NCBI GenBank assembly: GCA_002416505.1
Contig: DIAM01000017.1
Span: 33,905 to 97,904 of the forward strand
Source of the DNA: Gammaproteobacteria bacterium UBA5078
Lineage (GTDB): Bacteria > Pseudomonadota > Gammaproteobacteria > Pseudomonadales > Pseudohongiellaceae
Length of the DNA: 64,000 nt
Direction: 5' to 3'
The translations under genes and the position numbers were made by a program. The notes beneath the pieces were generated by a model. That model did not search any database and was not told the origin of the DNA. It worked only from the letters and a program-made list of their open reading frames with translations. Every line of letters begins with the position of its first letter. Position 1 is the first letter of the stretch. This document shows positions 35,092 to 44,347 of the stretch, piece by piece.

Positions 35092-37941
35092 ATGCAAGAA
35101 GCGTATAAAGTCACTAGAGCTTTGCGTTTGCAACACACTTTACTATTTTCGGCGCTGGCTTTAGCTGGCGCATTCCCCAGCCTCGGCTATGGCCAATCTA
35201 GCAGCGACGACACCGATGTAGAGGAGGTCGTTGTTACCGGCACCTATATTCGCAACAGCGCGTTTGCCGGTGCATCCCCAGTCGATACCATCGATCAAGA
35301 AGCATTGCTATCAACCGGTTCCGTGAGTACGGGACAATTCATGCGCGACCTCGTCTATACCGACAACGTTGACGCGGTATCCAACGTTCTTGGCGGGCCT
35401 GGCGGGGGGCAGGACGGTAATACCTCTGGCTTTAACCTGCGCGGGCTCGGCTCGAGCAGTACGCTAACGCTGTTCGATGGCAAGCGCACAGTGAACAGCG
35501 ACGAGGTAGGCTCCTTAGTGCCCGACATTGCATTGAACCGGATGGAGATCGTTCTCGATGGCGGCTCCGCACTATATGGTTCCGACGCAGTCGCGGGTGT
35601 TGTTAACCTAATCCCTATTAAGAGCTATGACGGCGTTCGCGCACGCACCTCCTACGGGCGTGATCAACAAGGCGGTTTCGAAGAATATTCTGCGGGCGTC
35701 CTGTTCGGCAAAGAGATCAACAACTTCAACGTAGTGGCGGCCTTGCAATATAAGAAGAACACGCCCCTGATGCGCTATGAGCGGCCGGAATACTTGCGGG
35801 CCGACAACGATATTTTTACCGATGGACCTCCGGGCACCTTCCGCAGTCTGACCAGTGCCGCCCCCCTCGTCGATCCTTCCTGTGGCACGTTCGGCAATGA
35901 TCAGAATGATAAGGGGCAGTTCGATAGCTTCCCCAGCGGTATTAAGCTGGATAGCGGCGCGCGCTGTGCGATTTTCTTCGGTCAATGGATTCAGTACAAC
36001 CGTCCCAATGAGCAGTACACGGGCTATGTGAATGTGACTCACCAGACCACCGATTGGCTGGAGCTCGAATATCAGGGGGCCATCGACAATAATCTATCTG
36101 TGTTCATCACGGAGGCGTCCTCACCCATGAATTCGACGCGCGCGGCTAGCATGGTAATCCCCGCTGCGCACCCGGCAAACCCCTGGGGTGTGGCCGTCAT
36201 TCCCGTGGCCTTTCGTACTTTCAACGGCCGTTCTCAGGCGCCCCAACCTAGCTATTTGAAACATGGCTCGCAGTGGGACGACACGGTGCTGTTGACCGAT
36301 CGCCATACCCTCAGTGCACGCTACGAGCTGGGCAATGACTGGTCCGGGCAGACCTCTTATAGCTACCAGACGCGCCGTAACCGCTATACGACCTATGAGG
36401 AGATCGCTAGCCGCGTGCAAGCGTCCTTCCAGGGCCGTGGTGGCCCCGGTGGCAATGAATGGTTTAACCCCTTCATGTCATCGGACCCGCGCTCGCCGTT
36501 CTTCATTGCGGGGGTGACAGAGAACAGCCAGGCGCTAGTGGACTGGCTCTCAGAGGAGGCGACCACGGAGGATCTGACGCGTTATCAGGTGTTCGATTCG
36601 GTTGTGACGGGACCGATTCTCGAGTTGCCGGCTGGGTCAATGCAGATGGCCTTCGGAGCGCATATTCGCGACCAGAAGGACATAGACAACCCCGTTAAGG
36701 CGCGCGCACGTGGCGAAGATTTTAACGCGCCAGCAGCTCTGCAAACCCAGTCAACCGCAGAGTCTACGGTACGCGCTGTGTTCTTAGAGTTCGAGGCACC
36801 GATCCTCGATTCCTTGTCGATTCAGGCGGCTGCTCGTTATGAGAAGTTTGATGACCTCAATCTGCGCACCACAACTCCAAAAGTAGCAATGCGTTGGGAA
36901 GCACTGCCTACGCTAGCGATTCGCGCTTCTTGGGGGGAAGGGTTCTTAGCGCCACTGGCTAGTCAGGTAGGGGCTGTTAACTTCAACGCCTGCTCAAGTG
37001 CGCGAGATGGCACGGATCAGTTAACGGGAACCTCGTTCATCGGTGTGGATGGGTGCACGACTTCGAACCCAGCGCTCGATGTAGAGCGCTCTACGCTGCA
37101 GAACATCGGGTTCACATGGGAGCCGCTCGACGATCTGTCTATCGGCATCGACTATCAGGAGATCGAGTATACCGGGCGTATTTTCACGCTCACCAATCAG
37201 GATATCGGCACGCAAGATTTCTTGAATGTTCTCGCAGCGACCGGCAACACTGCCGCGAGCTTTAGCCGCGTACCAGGCTCTCCTTCTTGGGAGGCCGCGC
37301 GTGCCTATGTCAATGCGAATCCGAATCCCGCGATCGTGCGTGATCCGGTGACTCTGAGGCCCTCGCGCATTCTGCGTCAGCCACAGAATGTAGACCAAAT
37401 GGATGTGAAGACCATCGATATGCAGGCGCGTTATCAGTATGGGGCGGGTGATCTAGGTGACTTTATTTTCGCACTCGACGCCACCTACTATACCGAATAT
37501 CTGTTGACGGAGTTCGATGGGACAACACGCGAAATGGAAGGGTTCAACAATGGCGATACCGGCAAGGCACCTCCGCTTCCAAAATTGAAGGCGAACTTCA
37601 CGATTAGCTGGATGCGCGATCAACACTCGGTGCGCATGATTACCAAGTACACCGACGATGTGGACTTCGGCACCCTAGCGCCGGTTACGCTGCGTAATTC
37701 ACCTGCGACGACGGGAGGCTTGCGTATTCCGGTTGTGAAGGGTGGCTATCGTGCCGACTTTAACTATGGTTACACCATGGATAGCCTTTTTGGTTTTGGG
37801 CGCTCTGCCAATGTGAGTCTCGCCGTGCGGAATATGTTTGATTGGATGCCGACGCGCCTGCCGATTCAGGGCGGGCTGGAAACGCGACTCTATGACCCCT
37901 ATGGACGCACGTTTACGATGAGCCTCGATATGGAAATCTAA
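35092..37941 (+). CDS. TonB-dependent outer-membrane receptor
   Basis: The 949-residue receptor has a signal peptide (cut near GYGQSS, residue ~36), a TonB-box-like VEEVVVTGT and a plug domain (about residues 45-175) with GFNLRGLGSSSTLTLFDGKR and ALYGSDAVAGVVNLI. A 22-strand barrel ends in ARYQYG..., AVRNMFDW and LYDPYGRTFTMSLDMEI. It imports a bulky ligand using TonB energy; the ligand is unknown. The plug type (RGLGSS.TL.L.DG.R) is that of the large family used for sugars, peptides or vitamins rather than classic siderophore receptors, which is inference. Close in design to the truncated receptor at 2-1936. A membrane AraC-type regulator lies downstream. Confidence 0.94.
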   Translation: MQEAYKVTRALRLQHTLLFSALALAGAFPSLGYGQSSSDDTDVEEVVVTGTYIRNSAFAGASPVDTIDQEALLSTGSVSTGQFMRDLVYTDNVDAVSNVLGGPGGGQDGNTSGFNLRGLGSSSTLTLFDGKRTVNSDEVGSLVPDIALNRMEIVLDGGSALYGSDAVAGVVNLIPIKSYDGVRARTSYGRDQQGGFEEYSAGVLFGKEINNFNVVAALQYKKNTPLMRYERPEYLRADNDIFTDGPPGTFRSLTSAAPLVDPSCGTFGNDQNDKGQFDSFPSGIKLDSGARCAIFFGQWIQYNRPNEQYTGYVNVTHQTTDWLELEYQGAIDNNLSVFITEASSPMNSTRAASMVIPAAHPANPWGVAVIPVAFRTFNGRSQAPQPSYLKHGSQWDDTVLLTDRHTLSARYELGNDWSGQTSYSYQTRRNRYTTYEEIASRVQASFQGRGGPGGNEWFNPFMSSDPRSPFFIAGVTENSQALVDWLSEEATTEDLTRYQVFDSVVTGPILELPAGSMQMAFGAHIRDQKDIDNPVKARARGEDFNAPAALQTQSTAESTVRAVFLEFEAPILDSLSIQAAARYEKFDDLNLRTTTPKVAMRWEALPTLAIRASWGEGFLAPLASQVGAVNFNACSSARDGTDQLTGTSFIGVDGCTTSNPALDVERSTLQNIGFTWEPLDDLSIGIDYQEIEYTGRIFTLTNQDIGTQDFLNVLAATGNTAASFSRVPGSPSWEAARAYVNANPNPAIVRDPVTLRPSRILRQPQNVDQMDVKTIDMQARYQYGAGDLGDFIFALDATYYTEYLLTEFDGTTREMEGFNNGDTGKAPPLPKLKANFTISWMRDQHSVRMITKYTDDVDFGTLAPVTLRNSPATTGGLRIPVVKGGYRADFNYGYTMDSLFGFGRSANVSLAVRNMFDWMPTRLPIQGGLETRLYDPYGRTFTMSLDMEI

Positions 37942-37957
37942 GCTCAGCTTTGCGAGC

Positions 37958-38010
37958 GGTTGCTCCTTCGTGTTGAACTCCTTTGCGGAGTCAGGCGCGA
38001 GGGAGCGACC
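37958..38010 (+). terminator. Compound hairpin after the TonB receptor
   Basis: GGTTGCTCCTTCG (37958-37970) pairs with CGAGGGAGCGACC (37998-38010), 13 bp with two G-U pairs. A second stem ACTCC/GGAGT (37977-37991) sits inside the loop. It starts 16 nt after the stop codon. Confidence 0.65.
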
Positions 38011-38167
38011 GTAATCGTAGCTTTTAGCGAAGGAGGCTTAAATTTCCACTGTTCGTGAAACTTTGCTATAAATGAGGCGCTGGTGAATGGAATGCTGCAT
38101 TGCTTGCAAAGCGCGAGGCGCTCCATTATCTTACTGAGCGCATAAAACTAGAAAAAGTGAATCGCTT

Positions 38168-39211
38168 ATGCAGTTGCTCCAATACGCCACAAGTTTTCTT
38201 GCGATCTCTCAGCTAGTCTTCATGGCGTTGTTTTACTTAGTGTATTACCGTCGTCAATTGCTCGGGCGACTCATGGCGCTCTATGCGTTCTGCTTGATTG
38301 CCTATATAACCTCGACTCTTCCCGAGGTCGATAATGGGCCACGCCTGTTCGAATTTCCCCTGAATATGCTCGCGATTACCTCTCCGGCGCTGCTGTGGAT
38401 TATCACGCGTTATTTATTTGTCGATGAGCCGAAGATAGAAAAGCCAATCTGGGCCATCATCGTGCTGTATATAGGCCTGCGTGGCTTCGGCAATATCACC
38501 GGCCCCTATACCGATGTGGGCTTCTGGCTCATCTATGTTTCCACGCAGCTGATCATGCTCATTTTTGCCTGCCATGTTGTGTATACCGCCGTGCGTGGTT
38601 TGGGCGGGGACCTAGTGGAGACGCGGCGTCGTTTCCGCGTTCCGTTTGCGATCACGATGGGCTCTATCGTGGCCATTATCGTAGGGTCTGGTTTTCTCAA
38701 CACCAATGATCTGCTGGACAGCCTGTATATCGGCAGCATTTTCTTACTCATATTGTTCTTCAACCTCGCCACCTTCAGGCTACATGGTGACTCCATGCAG
38801 TTGATCGAGCCGGCAGCGCAGCAGTCGCTACCCTCATTGAAGAGTCGCGTAGGCGATAAAGACAAAGATCGGCCACTCGTGGAGCGCATCCACACGGTCA
38901 TGGAGACAGAGCGCCTATACGCACAGCCGGGGCTGACCATTGGGATGCTGGCCGCGAATGTGTCTATGCAGGAGTATCGTCTGCGTAGGTTGATTAATCA
39001 GAAGCTGCATTATCGCAACTTCAATCAATACCTGAATCAATATCGGATTGCGGAGGCTGCGCGCCGCCTGCAGGACCCGGCCGAGACGCAAGTGGCTATC
39101 TCGACTATTGCACTGGATGTGGGCTATGCCTCTCTGTCTTCTTTCAACAAGGCCTTCAAGGAGTTGCATGGCGTGACGCCCTCAATCTACCGCAGTAGGG
39201 CGTCTCAATAA
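38168..39211 (+). CDS. Membrane-anchored AraC-family transcriptional regulator
   Basis: The 347-residue protein has about seven hydrophobic spans in residues 1-210 and a cytoplasmic AraC/XylS DNA-binding domain in about 240-345. The second helix-turn-helix is well conserved (ISTIALDVGYASLSSFNKAFKELHGVTPSIYR). This layout suggests a receptor that senses a ligand at the membrane and acts directly on DNA. Its place just after a TonB receptor gene makes that receptor a plausible target; the inverted repeat at 33821-33855 is one candidate site. Both points are inference. Confidence 0.88.
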   Translation: MQLLQYATSFLAISQLVFMALFYLVYYRRQLLGRLMALYAFCLIAYITSTLPEVDNGPRLFEFPLNMLAITSPALLWIITRYLFVDEPKIEKPIWAIIVLYIGLRGFGNITGPYTDVGFWLIYVSTQLIMLIFACHVVYTAVRGLGGDLVETRRRFRVPFAITMGSIVAIIVGSGFLNTNDLLDSLYIGSIFLLILFFNLATFRLHGDSMQLIEPAAQQSLPSLKSRVGDKDKDRPLVERIHTVMETERLYAQPGLTIGMLAANVSMQEYRLRRLINQKLHYRNFNQYLNQYRIAEAARRLQDPAETQVAISTIALDVGYASLSSFNKAFKELHGVTPSIYRSRASQ

Positions 39212-39215
39212 GCCA

Positions 39216-40199
39216 TCATTCTTGACGAATCTGTAACACGACCTTGCCCATTACGCGGCGTTCGCTAAACACGTTAAAGGCTGCGACATACTCTTCCATC
39301 GCGAAAGTCTGGGTAATGATCGGTTTGAGCTTGCCCTGGCGATAGAACTCCAGCAATTGTGCGAAGTTCTTTTCGTACTCCTCGGGCTCTTCTTTGCGGA
39401 AGCGCCCGAGGAAGACCCCGACCATAGAGGCCCCCTTGAGTAGCGCGAGATTGGCCTTGTACTCGGGAATCCGGCCGCTGGTGAAACCCACCACTAAGAT
39501 GCGTCCATTCCAGTTGATGCAGCGAGTGGCTTGATCGAAAAGATTGCCGCCGACGGGGTCGTAAATGACATCTGCCCCCTTGTCGTCGGTTAGGGCCTTG
39601 ACCTTGTCCTTGAGTTCACCGTCGCCATAGTTGAGCAATTCGTCTGGGTCTGCCTGGCGCACGAATTCGAGCTTCTCGTCGCTACTGGCGGCGGCGATCA
39701 CGCGCGCTCCCATCAGCTTGCCTAGCTCTACTGCCGCCATGCCTACTCCGCCACTAGCGCCCAACACTAGGAGCGTCTCTCCAGGCTTGATGTTCGCGCG
39801 CTGTTTCAGGGCGTGATAGGAGGTGGTGTAGACCATGGCAAATCCTGCCGCAGTCTTGAAATCCATATTGTCGGGAATCTTACGCACTCCAGAGGTGGCC
39901 ACCACTACCTGCTCGGCCATGCCGCCGATAGAGGGAGTCGCCATCACGCGATCCCCAATCTGGAAGTCGCTAACCCCGGCACCCAGTGCCCGGACGATGC
40001 CGCCGACTTCCGAGCCCGGAGTGAAGGGCATTGGGGGTTGGAACTGGTACTTTCCCTGAATCTGCAATGTGTCAGGAAAGTTTAAAGATGCAGCATAGAC
40101 TTCGACTAAGACCTGCCCCTTGTCGGGAACAAGATCGTCTACATTCTCTAGAACGAGATTTTCGGATGTGCCATAGCTATGGCAAACGAGCGCTTTCAT
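39216..40199 (-). CDS. Zinc-less medium-chain oxidoreductase (NADPH:quinone oxidoreductase family)
   Basis: The 327-residue enzyme has the GroES-like start (VEVYAASLNFPDTLQIQGKYQ, PFTPGSEVGGIVRALG) and a Rossmann fold with the nucleotide motif VLGASGGVGMAAVELGKLMGARVI. Catalytic and structural zinc cysteines of alcohol dehydrogenases are absent, which places it in the quinone oxidoreductase/enoyl reductase branch. The final RRVMGKVVLQI is typical. The exact substrate is unknown. The ATG is at 40199, and the gene is convergent with the AraC-type regulator (4-nt gap). Confidence 0.9.
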   Translation of the reverse strand: MKALVCHSYGTSENLVLENVDDLVPDKGQVLVEVYAASLNFPDTLQIQGKYQFQPPMPFTPGSEVGGIVRALGAGVSDFQIGDRVMATPSIGGMAEQVVVATSGVRKIPDNMDFKTAAGFAMVYTTSYHALKQRANIKPGETLLVLGASGGVGMAAVELGKLMGARVIAAASSDEKLEFVRQADPDELLNYGDGELKDKVKALTDDKGADVIYDPVGGNLFDQATRCINWNGRILVVGFTSGRIPEYKANLALLKGASMVGVFLGRFRKEEPEEYEKNFAQLLEFYRQGKLKPIITQTFAMEEYVAAFNVFSERRVMGKVVLQIRQE

Positions 40200-40299
40200 A
40201 TATCCCCCTTAACGTTTTTACCTGCAGGGATTCAAGCATTTTTGATTGCCCACTACAATCGTCGTGACATGCTAGGAAGCCTTTCCCACAGCTTTGGCA

Positions 40300-40305
40300 T
40301 ATAAT
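40300..40305 (+). promoter_or_regulatory. -10 box for the holD-rimI operon
   Basis: A perfect TATAAT is followed by a GC-rich CGCGGC discriminator; no good -35 is seen. The site upstream of prfC (49880) shares the TATAAT plus CGCGGCTT arrangement. GC-rich discriminators are often linked to growth-rate or stringent control. Confidence 0.55.
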
Positions 40306-40341
40306 CGCGGCTTAGCAGGGTTAAACGAGTTGGATGGACAG

Positions 40342-41202
40342 ATGGTCGCGAGTGAATCTCAGAGAATGGCTTATCTTAAGGTAATGGGCGTGCAAGCCTA
40401 TTTCCCGCGCCGGCCCTTGCCGGGAGCAAGGCCTGTGCATCACTACGCCGAGGCCTTCCTAAGCCATACCCCGTCTGCGCAGGGTGCGCCTAGCCCCGCG
40501 CCTGCCAATGCCCAAGACGTTCTCAATATGCTCGTGGCGACGCCGCCCATTGAGCGAACTGCACCAGTGCAGCCGCCCGCGCAGCCGGCCTCTCTGGCTC
40601 GTGTCGAATCGCCTACTGCCGTGCCCAGTGCAGTTGATGTAGTGACAGAGGCAACCGCCTCCAGCCCGCAACCGGCATTAGAAGGGGAGGAGGTTCGTTT
40701 CGTTTTCGCCTATTTCCCCATCAACGAGCATTTCGCGGTGATCAATGAATTGCCGTGGAGCAAGACGGCGAGCGTATCGCCAAGTTGCCGCAAACTGCTA
40801 GCCGATATCTTGAAGGCGCTCGGAGTCGAGGTGCCTGAGCGTAACTTAAATCCTATGGTATTTACATGGCCTATCTTCGAGGGTGCGCCAGCGGATCTAG
40901 ACAGTGAAAACGCTCGTCAGACACTCGAAGGCTTCGTGTCCAAACGCTTGCGCTTGCTGCCTGTTAAGACGCTTCTAGTACTTGCGGAGCAGTCGGCGCA
41001 ACTACTGTTCCCGCGCGAATTCCTAGGCGCCCAAGGGCCGCGTATAAAACACCCTCGCCACGAGGTCGATGTCGTTCTAACCCATAGCCTGAATGCGATG
41101 GAAGCGGTGCCCGATCTCAAGCGTGAAGTGTGGAAGACATTACAGCCATTGCGCGGTCAGCTCACGGGCTCGAACCCAGAGCCACAGGACGGCGTTGCCT
41201 GA
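40342..41202 (+). CDS. holD: DNA polymerase III psi subunit (HolD-like), extended form
   Basis: The protein (286 residues from ATG 40342; ATG 40366 is also possible) carries the HolD N-terminal motif LKVMGVQAYFPRRPLPG, which parallels LQQLGITQWSLRRPG of E. coli psi, the part that binds chi. A Pro/Ala/Ser-rich linker follows (about residues 50-125), then a folded C-terminal part (FAYFPINEHFAVINELPW, CRKLLADILKALGV). E. coli psi is only 137 residues, so this is a long, cryptic version like that reported for Pseudomonas. The rimI ATG overlaps its stop (TGATG), the same gene order as holD-rimI in E. coli. Psi links the clamp loader to chi and single-stranded-DNA-binding protein. Confidence 0.72.
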   Translation: MVASESQRMAYLKVMGVQAYFPRRPLPGARPVHHYAEAFLSHTPSAQGAPSPAPANAQDVLNMLVATPPIERTAPVQPPAQPASLARVESPTAVPSAVDVVTEATASSPQPALEGEEVRFVFAYFPINEHFAVINELPWSKTASVSPSCRKLLADILKALGVEVPERNLNPMVFTWPIFEGAPADLDSENARQTLEGFVSKRLRLLPVKTLLVLAEQSAQLLFPREFLGAQGPRIKHPRHEVDVVLTHSLNAMEAVPDLKREVWKTLQPLRGQLTGSNPEPQDGVA

Positions 41203-41690
41203 TGCTCGTCTCTAGCAATCCACAGCCAGCGCTCAACGTATTTGTTCGTGTGATGCGCGCCAGCGATTTGGACTTAGTGGTAGCGAGCGAGAATCTTTCG
41301 CTGCAAAATCCTTGGTCGAAGCGAGTTTTCAGCGACTGTCTACGTTCGGGCTATGAGTGCTGGGTGTTGGCGACTCGCGACCGCATCGTCGCTCATGGCG
41401 TGTTGTCCGTCGGTGCGGGTGAGGCTCATGTTCTCACCATCTGTGTGCATCCCGACTTCCGCCATATGGGCTACGGACGACGCATGCTCAAGCATCTGTT
41501 GGACAAGGCCGCGAAAAAATCCGCGAAGGTTTGTTTCTTGGAGGTGCGACCCTCGAATAAAGTCGCAATCGCCCTCTATCTCTCATTGGGCTTCGTGCAA
41601 GTTGGGGAGCGGCGCCATTATTATCCCGCCAATCCAGGCGAGCAGGTGCGTGAAGACGCGCTAATTCTCTCGCGCCTGCTGCCTCTTTAA
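41202..41690 (+). CDS. rimI: Ribosomal protein S18 alanine N-acetyltransferase RimI
   Basis: The 162-residue GNAT enzyme acetylates the N-terminal alanine of ribosomal protein S18. Visible GNAT elements are LTICVHPDFRHMGYGRRMLKHLL (acetyl-CoA loop with the R/Q-x-x-G-x-G/A pattern as RHMGYG), FLEVRPSNKVAIALYLSLGF and VGERRHYYP, all close to RimI. Its ATG overlaps the holD-like stop codon by one base, so translation is coupled. An upstream in-frame start would lie inside the holD-like gene and was rejected. Confidence 0.9.
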   Translation: MLVSSNPQPALNVFVRVMRASDLDLVVASENLSLQNPWSKRVFSDCLRSGYECWVLATRDRIVAHGVLSVGAGEAHVLTICVHPDFRHMGYGRRMLKHLLDKAAKKSAKVCFLEVRPSNKVAIALYLSLGFVQVGERRHYYPANPGEQVREDALILSRLLPL

Positions 41691-41697
41691 AAGCGTT

Positions 41698-41955
41698 TTA
41701 CTCTTGCTTTTCTGCGGCGTCTTTTGCAAAAAGGCGCCGCACTATCTTCTTAACCCCATAGATTAGCGCCACCACACAAACCGCACCGAGCGCGATAAGC
41801 AGAAGCAATACGATCGTATAGAAGAGGAAACTCAATAGATTTTCGCGCGCCTCATCATAGGCCATGGTGAGGGCCCATAGTGAGGCGACACCGATCATCA
41901 AGCCGACGAGCGTCGCACGGGTATTCTTGCTAATCTTTAAACGAGGTAATTTCAC
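41698..41955 (-). CDS. Small two-span membrane protein
   Basis: The 85-residue protein has two hydrophobic helices (about residues 14-32 and 43-66) and a basic, then acidic, C-terminal tail (KKIVRRLFAKDAAEKQE). Family not recognised. It starts 8 nt after the stop of the zinc-finger gene on the same strand, so it is likely cotranscribed with it and with hisC. Convergent with rimI, 7 nt between stops. Confidence 0.65.
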   Translation of the reverse strand: MKLPRLKISKNTRATLVGLMIGVASLWALTMAYDEARENLLSFLFYTIVLLLLIALGAVCVVALIYGVKKIVRRLFAKDAAEKQE

Positions 41956-41963
41956 TTTTTAAG

Positions 41964-42440
41964 TTAGCGCCGCGTCTCTTCTTTAAAGACGGGCTCTCCA
42001 TTCATGTCGGGCCAGGTGTGTCGACATTCGGGGAACTGACTACAGCCCCAGAAATATCCGTTCTTCGACCGCCTGCGTCGTAACAACTGCCCACAGGCAG
42101 TGCAGCGAAATGCTTTGGCGGGCATGCCATTATCGTCCTTGAGGCGAGTCTTGCAACCCTTGTCGAAACCAGTGCAGAACCAATACAAACCGCGACTGTT
42201 CTCCGCACGCACCATGGCCCGGGTGCAAACTGGGCAGCGAAAGCGCTCGTCGGCCGTCGTGGAGGGCTTGCCGTCTTTGTCGAAGAGGGTCGCTTTACAG
42301 TTAGGGAAGTCGGTACAGCCCCAGAATGGTCCCTTCTTGCCTAGGATCCGACGCATAGGCTTATGACACTCGGGACAAGGGTGTTGCCGCGTCTGGGCCG
42401 GGGGCTGCAGGGGAATGTCGCCTAACAAGTCTTTGGCCAT
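41964..42440 (-). CDS. Protein with three topoisomerase-type C4 zinc fingers (YrdD-like)
   Basis: The 158-residue protein consists almost only of three C4 zinc fingers of the topoisomerase I C-terminal type: CPECHKPMRR...FWGCTDFPNC, CPVCTRAMVR...FCTGFDKGC and CTACGQLLRR...FWGCSQFPEC. Such stand-alone proteins (E. coli YrdD) probably bind single-stranded DNA; the cellular role is unknown to me. It lies 10 nt after hisC on the same strand. Confidence 0.87.
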   Translation of the reverse strand: MAKDLLGDIPLQPPAQTRQHPCPECHKPMRRILGKKGPFWGCTDFPNCKATLFDKDGKPSTTADERFRCPVCTRAMVRAENSRGLYWFCTGFDKGCKTRLKDDNGMPAKAFRCTACGQLLRRRRSKNGYFWGCSQFPECRHTWPDMNGEPVFKEETRR

Positions 42441-42450
42441 CGGGGCCTCT

Positions 42451-43554
42451 CTAACTCGGACGCAGATAGGTCGCTAATTGTTGCAGTAGCCGGTTGTTCT
42501 CCTGCGCTGTGCCGATTGTAATGCGCAGCTTGTCGCGCAGGCGAGGCATATCGAAATAGCGCACCAAGATGCCATCATCCTTCAGGCGTTGGTAGCATTC
42601 GCGGGCCAGTATCTCGGCGCTCTCGTAGCGACTATCTGTGCTCGGTAGCTGGGCCAGCAGGAAATTGCTTTGGCTGGGAGCGCAGCTCAAGCCGAGCGCC
42701 TGTAGTGCTAATTCTACCCGGGCGCGTTCCTCGCGTACTTTTCGCCAGCTCTGCGCGGCCTCTGCGCGATCGCGAAGTGCGGCGGTGGCCAATGCCTGCG
42801 AGATGAAGTCGGTATTATAGCTGTCCCGCGTCTTGTACAACATCGGCGCCACTAGTTTCTCCGACCCGATCCCATAGGCAAAACGCAGGCCCGCGAGCGA
42901 GTAGCCCTTACTCATGGTGCGCAGGATCAGCACGTTGTCGAACTCCTTCACTAGGCTCACCGCGTTATAGTCTTGGGCCGGGTCGACGAAATCGACATAG
43001 GCCTCATCGATCACCAACACGCCTGTGAAGCGCTGCGCGATTTGGCGCAGAGTGGCCACCGTTGTCAGTAGCCCGGAGGGCGCGTGTGGATTGACGATAA
43101 AGGCCAGTTTCGCGCCACTCGCATTCAATGCGTCGGCATAGTCCGGCCCCATCTGCCAGTCGTCTTGCAAGTCTATCTTGACGACGGGGCAATTCTGAAT
43201 GGCGGCCAAGACGGGATAGAGCGAGTAGCTCGGCTCGCCGATGGCGATCGACTCGCCCGGGTCGACGAATGTGGTGATCGCAAGACGGATGAGTTCATCG
43301 CCGCCATTGGTGGCGAGAATATTCTCGATATCAAGCTGATGGTATAGTGCGGCCTCGTGGCGAAAGCCATTGGCATAAGGCTGCGGATAGCGGCGCAGAT
43401 CCTCAACCCGGATTGCCTTGAGGGCTCTCTCTACCGCGCTGGTCGCGGGGTAGGGGTTCTCATTGGTGTTGAGTTTTATCACGTCGGCTTGGCGAGGTTG
43501 TTCTCCTGAGCTGTAGCCGGTCATGCTCTGGATGTTCGATCTTTCGTAACTCAT
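42451..43554 (-). CDS. hisC: Histidinol-phosphate aminotransferase HisC
   Basis: The 367-residue PLP enzyme transaminates imidazole-acetol phosphate in histidine synthesis. Class II aminotransferase marks are KLNTNENPYP, NPHAPSGLL, DEAYVDF and the PLP lysine segment TMSKGYSLAGLRFAYG, followed by KIRIT-like KLRITIG at the end. It is separate from any his operon, as is common for the second hisC copy in gammaproteobacteria; a role with aromatic or phosphonate substrates cannot be excluded. The ATG is at 43554. Confidence 0.9.
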   Translation of the reverse strand: MSYERSNIQSMTGYSSGEQPRQADVIKLNTNENPYPATSAVERALKAIRVEDLRRYPQPYANGFRHEAALYHQLDIENILATNGGDELIRLAITTFVDPGESIAIGEPSYSLYPVLAAIQNCPVVKIDLQDDWQMGPDYADALNASGAKLAFIVNPHAPSGLLTTVATLRQIAQRFTGVLVIDEAYVDFVDPAQDYNAVSLVKEFDNVLILRTMSKGYSLAGLRFAYGIGSEKLVAPMLYKTRDSYNTDFISQALATAALRDRAEAAQSWRKVREERARVELALQALGLSCAPSQSNFLLAQLPSTDSRYESAEILARECYQRLKDDGILVRYFDMPRLRDKLRITIGTAQENNRLLQQLATYLRPS

Positions 43555-43639
43555 AGGATAGGCAAGGCTCTTAAGGAGGATTGTCGATGCGCTAGTGCGC
43601 AGCCAAGGCCGCCAAGGTTACTGCTTAATCCTATCCCGT

Positions 43640-44206
43640 TCAATTGTCGCGCAGTGTGCTCGCGTAATTTTCCCTTGCTACACTCATGTCGCTCATCGCA
43701 TCTAGCTCGGTCTTGTACTCCTCCCACCAGCCCCCGGAGTGAGGAACCATCATGTGGAAATTGTACATGCCGTCCTCTAGAGAGCCTACGAAGGCTTGAA
43801 AGTCCTGCTCTTGTTTGATGAGGAGTCGCTGCATGCGGATGATGACATTGCGCTCGTCATTCACATCGATCGCGGCAACTTGGGTCGAAAGCTGCGCGAG
43901 TTCGCCTTGGGTCAGTTCGGTGAGCGCGAGGACTTCCTCGATGCGGCTGGACATGCTTTGAATTCGGACATCGAGTTGGCGCGCTACTGTGTCTTGGGGC
44001 AGGGCGGGGGTCTGTGTTGCTACTTCTGCTTCGCCGCCACTGCCTAGCGACAATACGATAGCAAAGACTGCGCTCAGCAATGCTATAGCGCTAATCGCCA
44101 TAGCGATTAGCAAGAGCTTCTTCTGCCCCTTTACCGTGGCACTAACATGCTCGACGGTCTCTAATGGTGGCGGGCTTTGTGTCGATTCTGCGCCTTGCTG
44201 GCTCAT
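43640..44206 (-). CDS. Single-span membrane protein with coiled coil, unknown
   Basis: The 188-residue protein has a cytoplasmic N-terminus rich in Gln, Ser and Pro, one membrane helix (about residues 31-54) and a heptad-rich periplasmic stretch (about 80-140, IQSMSSRIEEVLALTELTQGEL). A distinct C-terminal part with GGWWEEYKTEL follows. AGAGG lies 5-6 nt before the ATG. I do not recognise the family; the layout is that of an envelope structural or scaffold protein. It lies upstream of hisC on the same strand (85-nt gap). Confidence 0.7.
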   Translation of the reverse strand: MSQQGAESTQSPPPLETVEHVSATVKGQKKLLLIAMAISAIALLSAVFAIVLSLGSGGEAEVATQTPALPQDTVARQLDVRIQSMSSRIEEVLALTELTQGELAQLSTQVAAIDVNDERNVIIRMQRLLIKQEQDFQAFVGSLEDGMYNFHMMVPHSGGWWEEYKTELDAMSDMSVARENYASTLRDN

Positions 44207-44347
44207 ATATACCTCTGTATCGAGAGGTTCATCGGGAGCCCACCAGAGAACTGCGTCCTAGCAACATGGAGGGGGTTGTAAGCAATATCGGCCGCTTTTC
44301 TTTAAAAATCAATAAGATTGCAAATTTAGGACGATTTTTTTGTGAGT

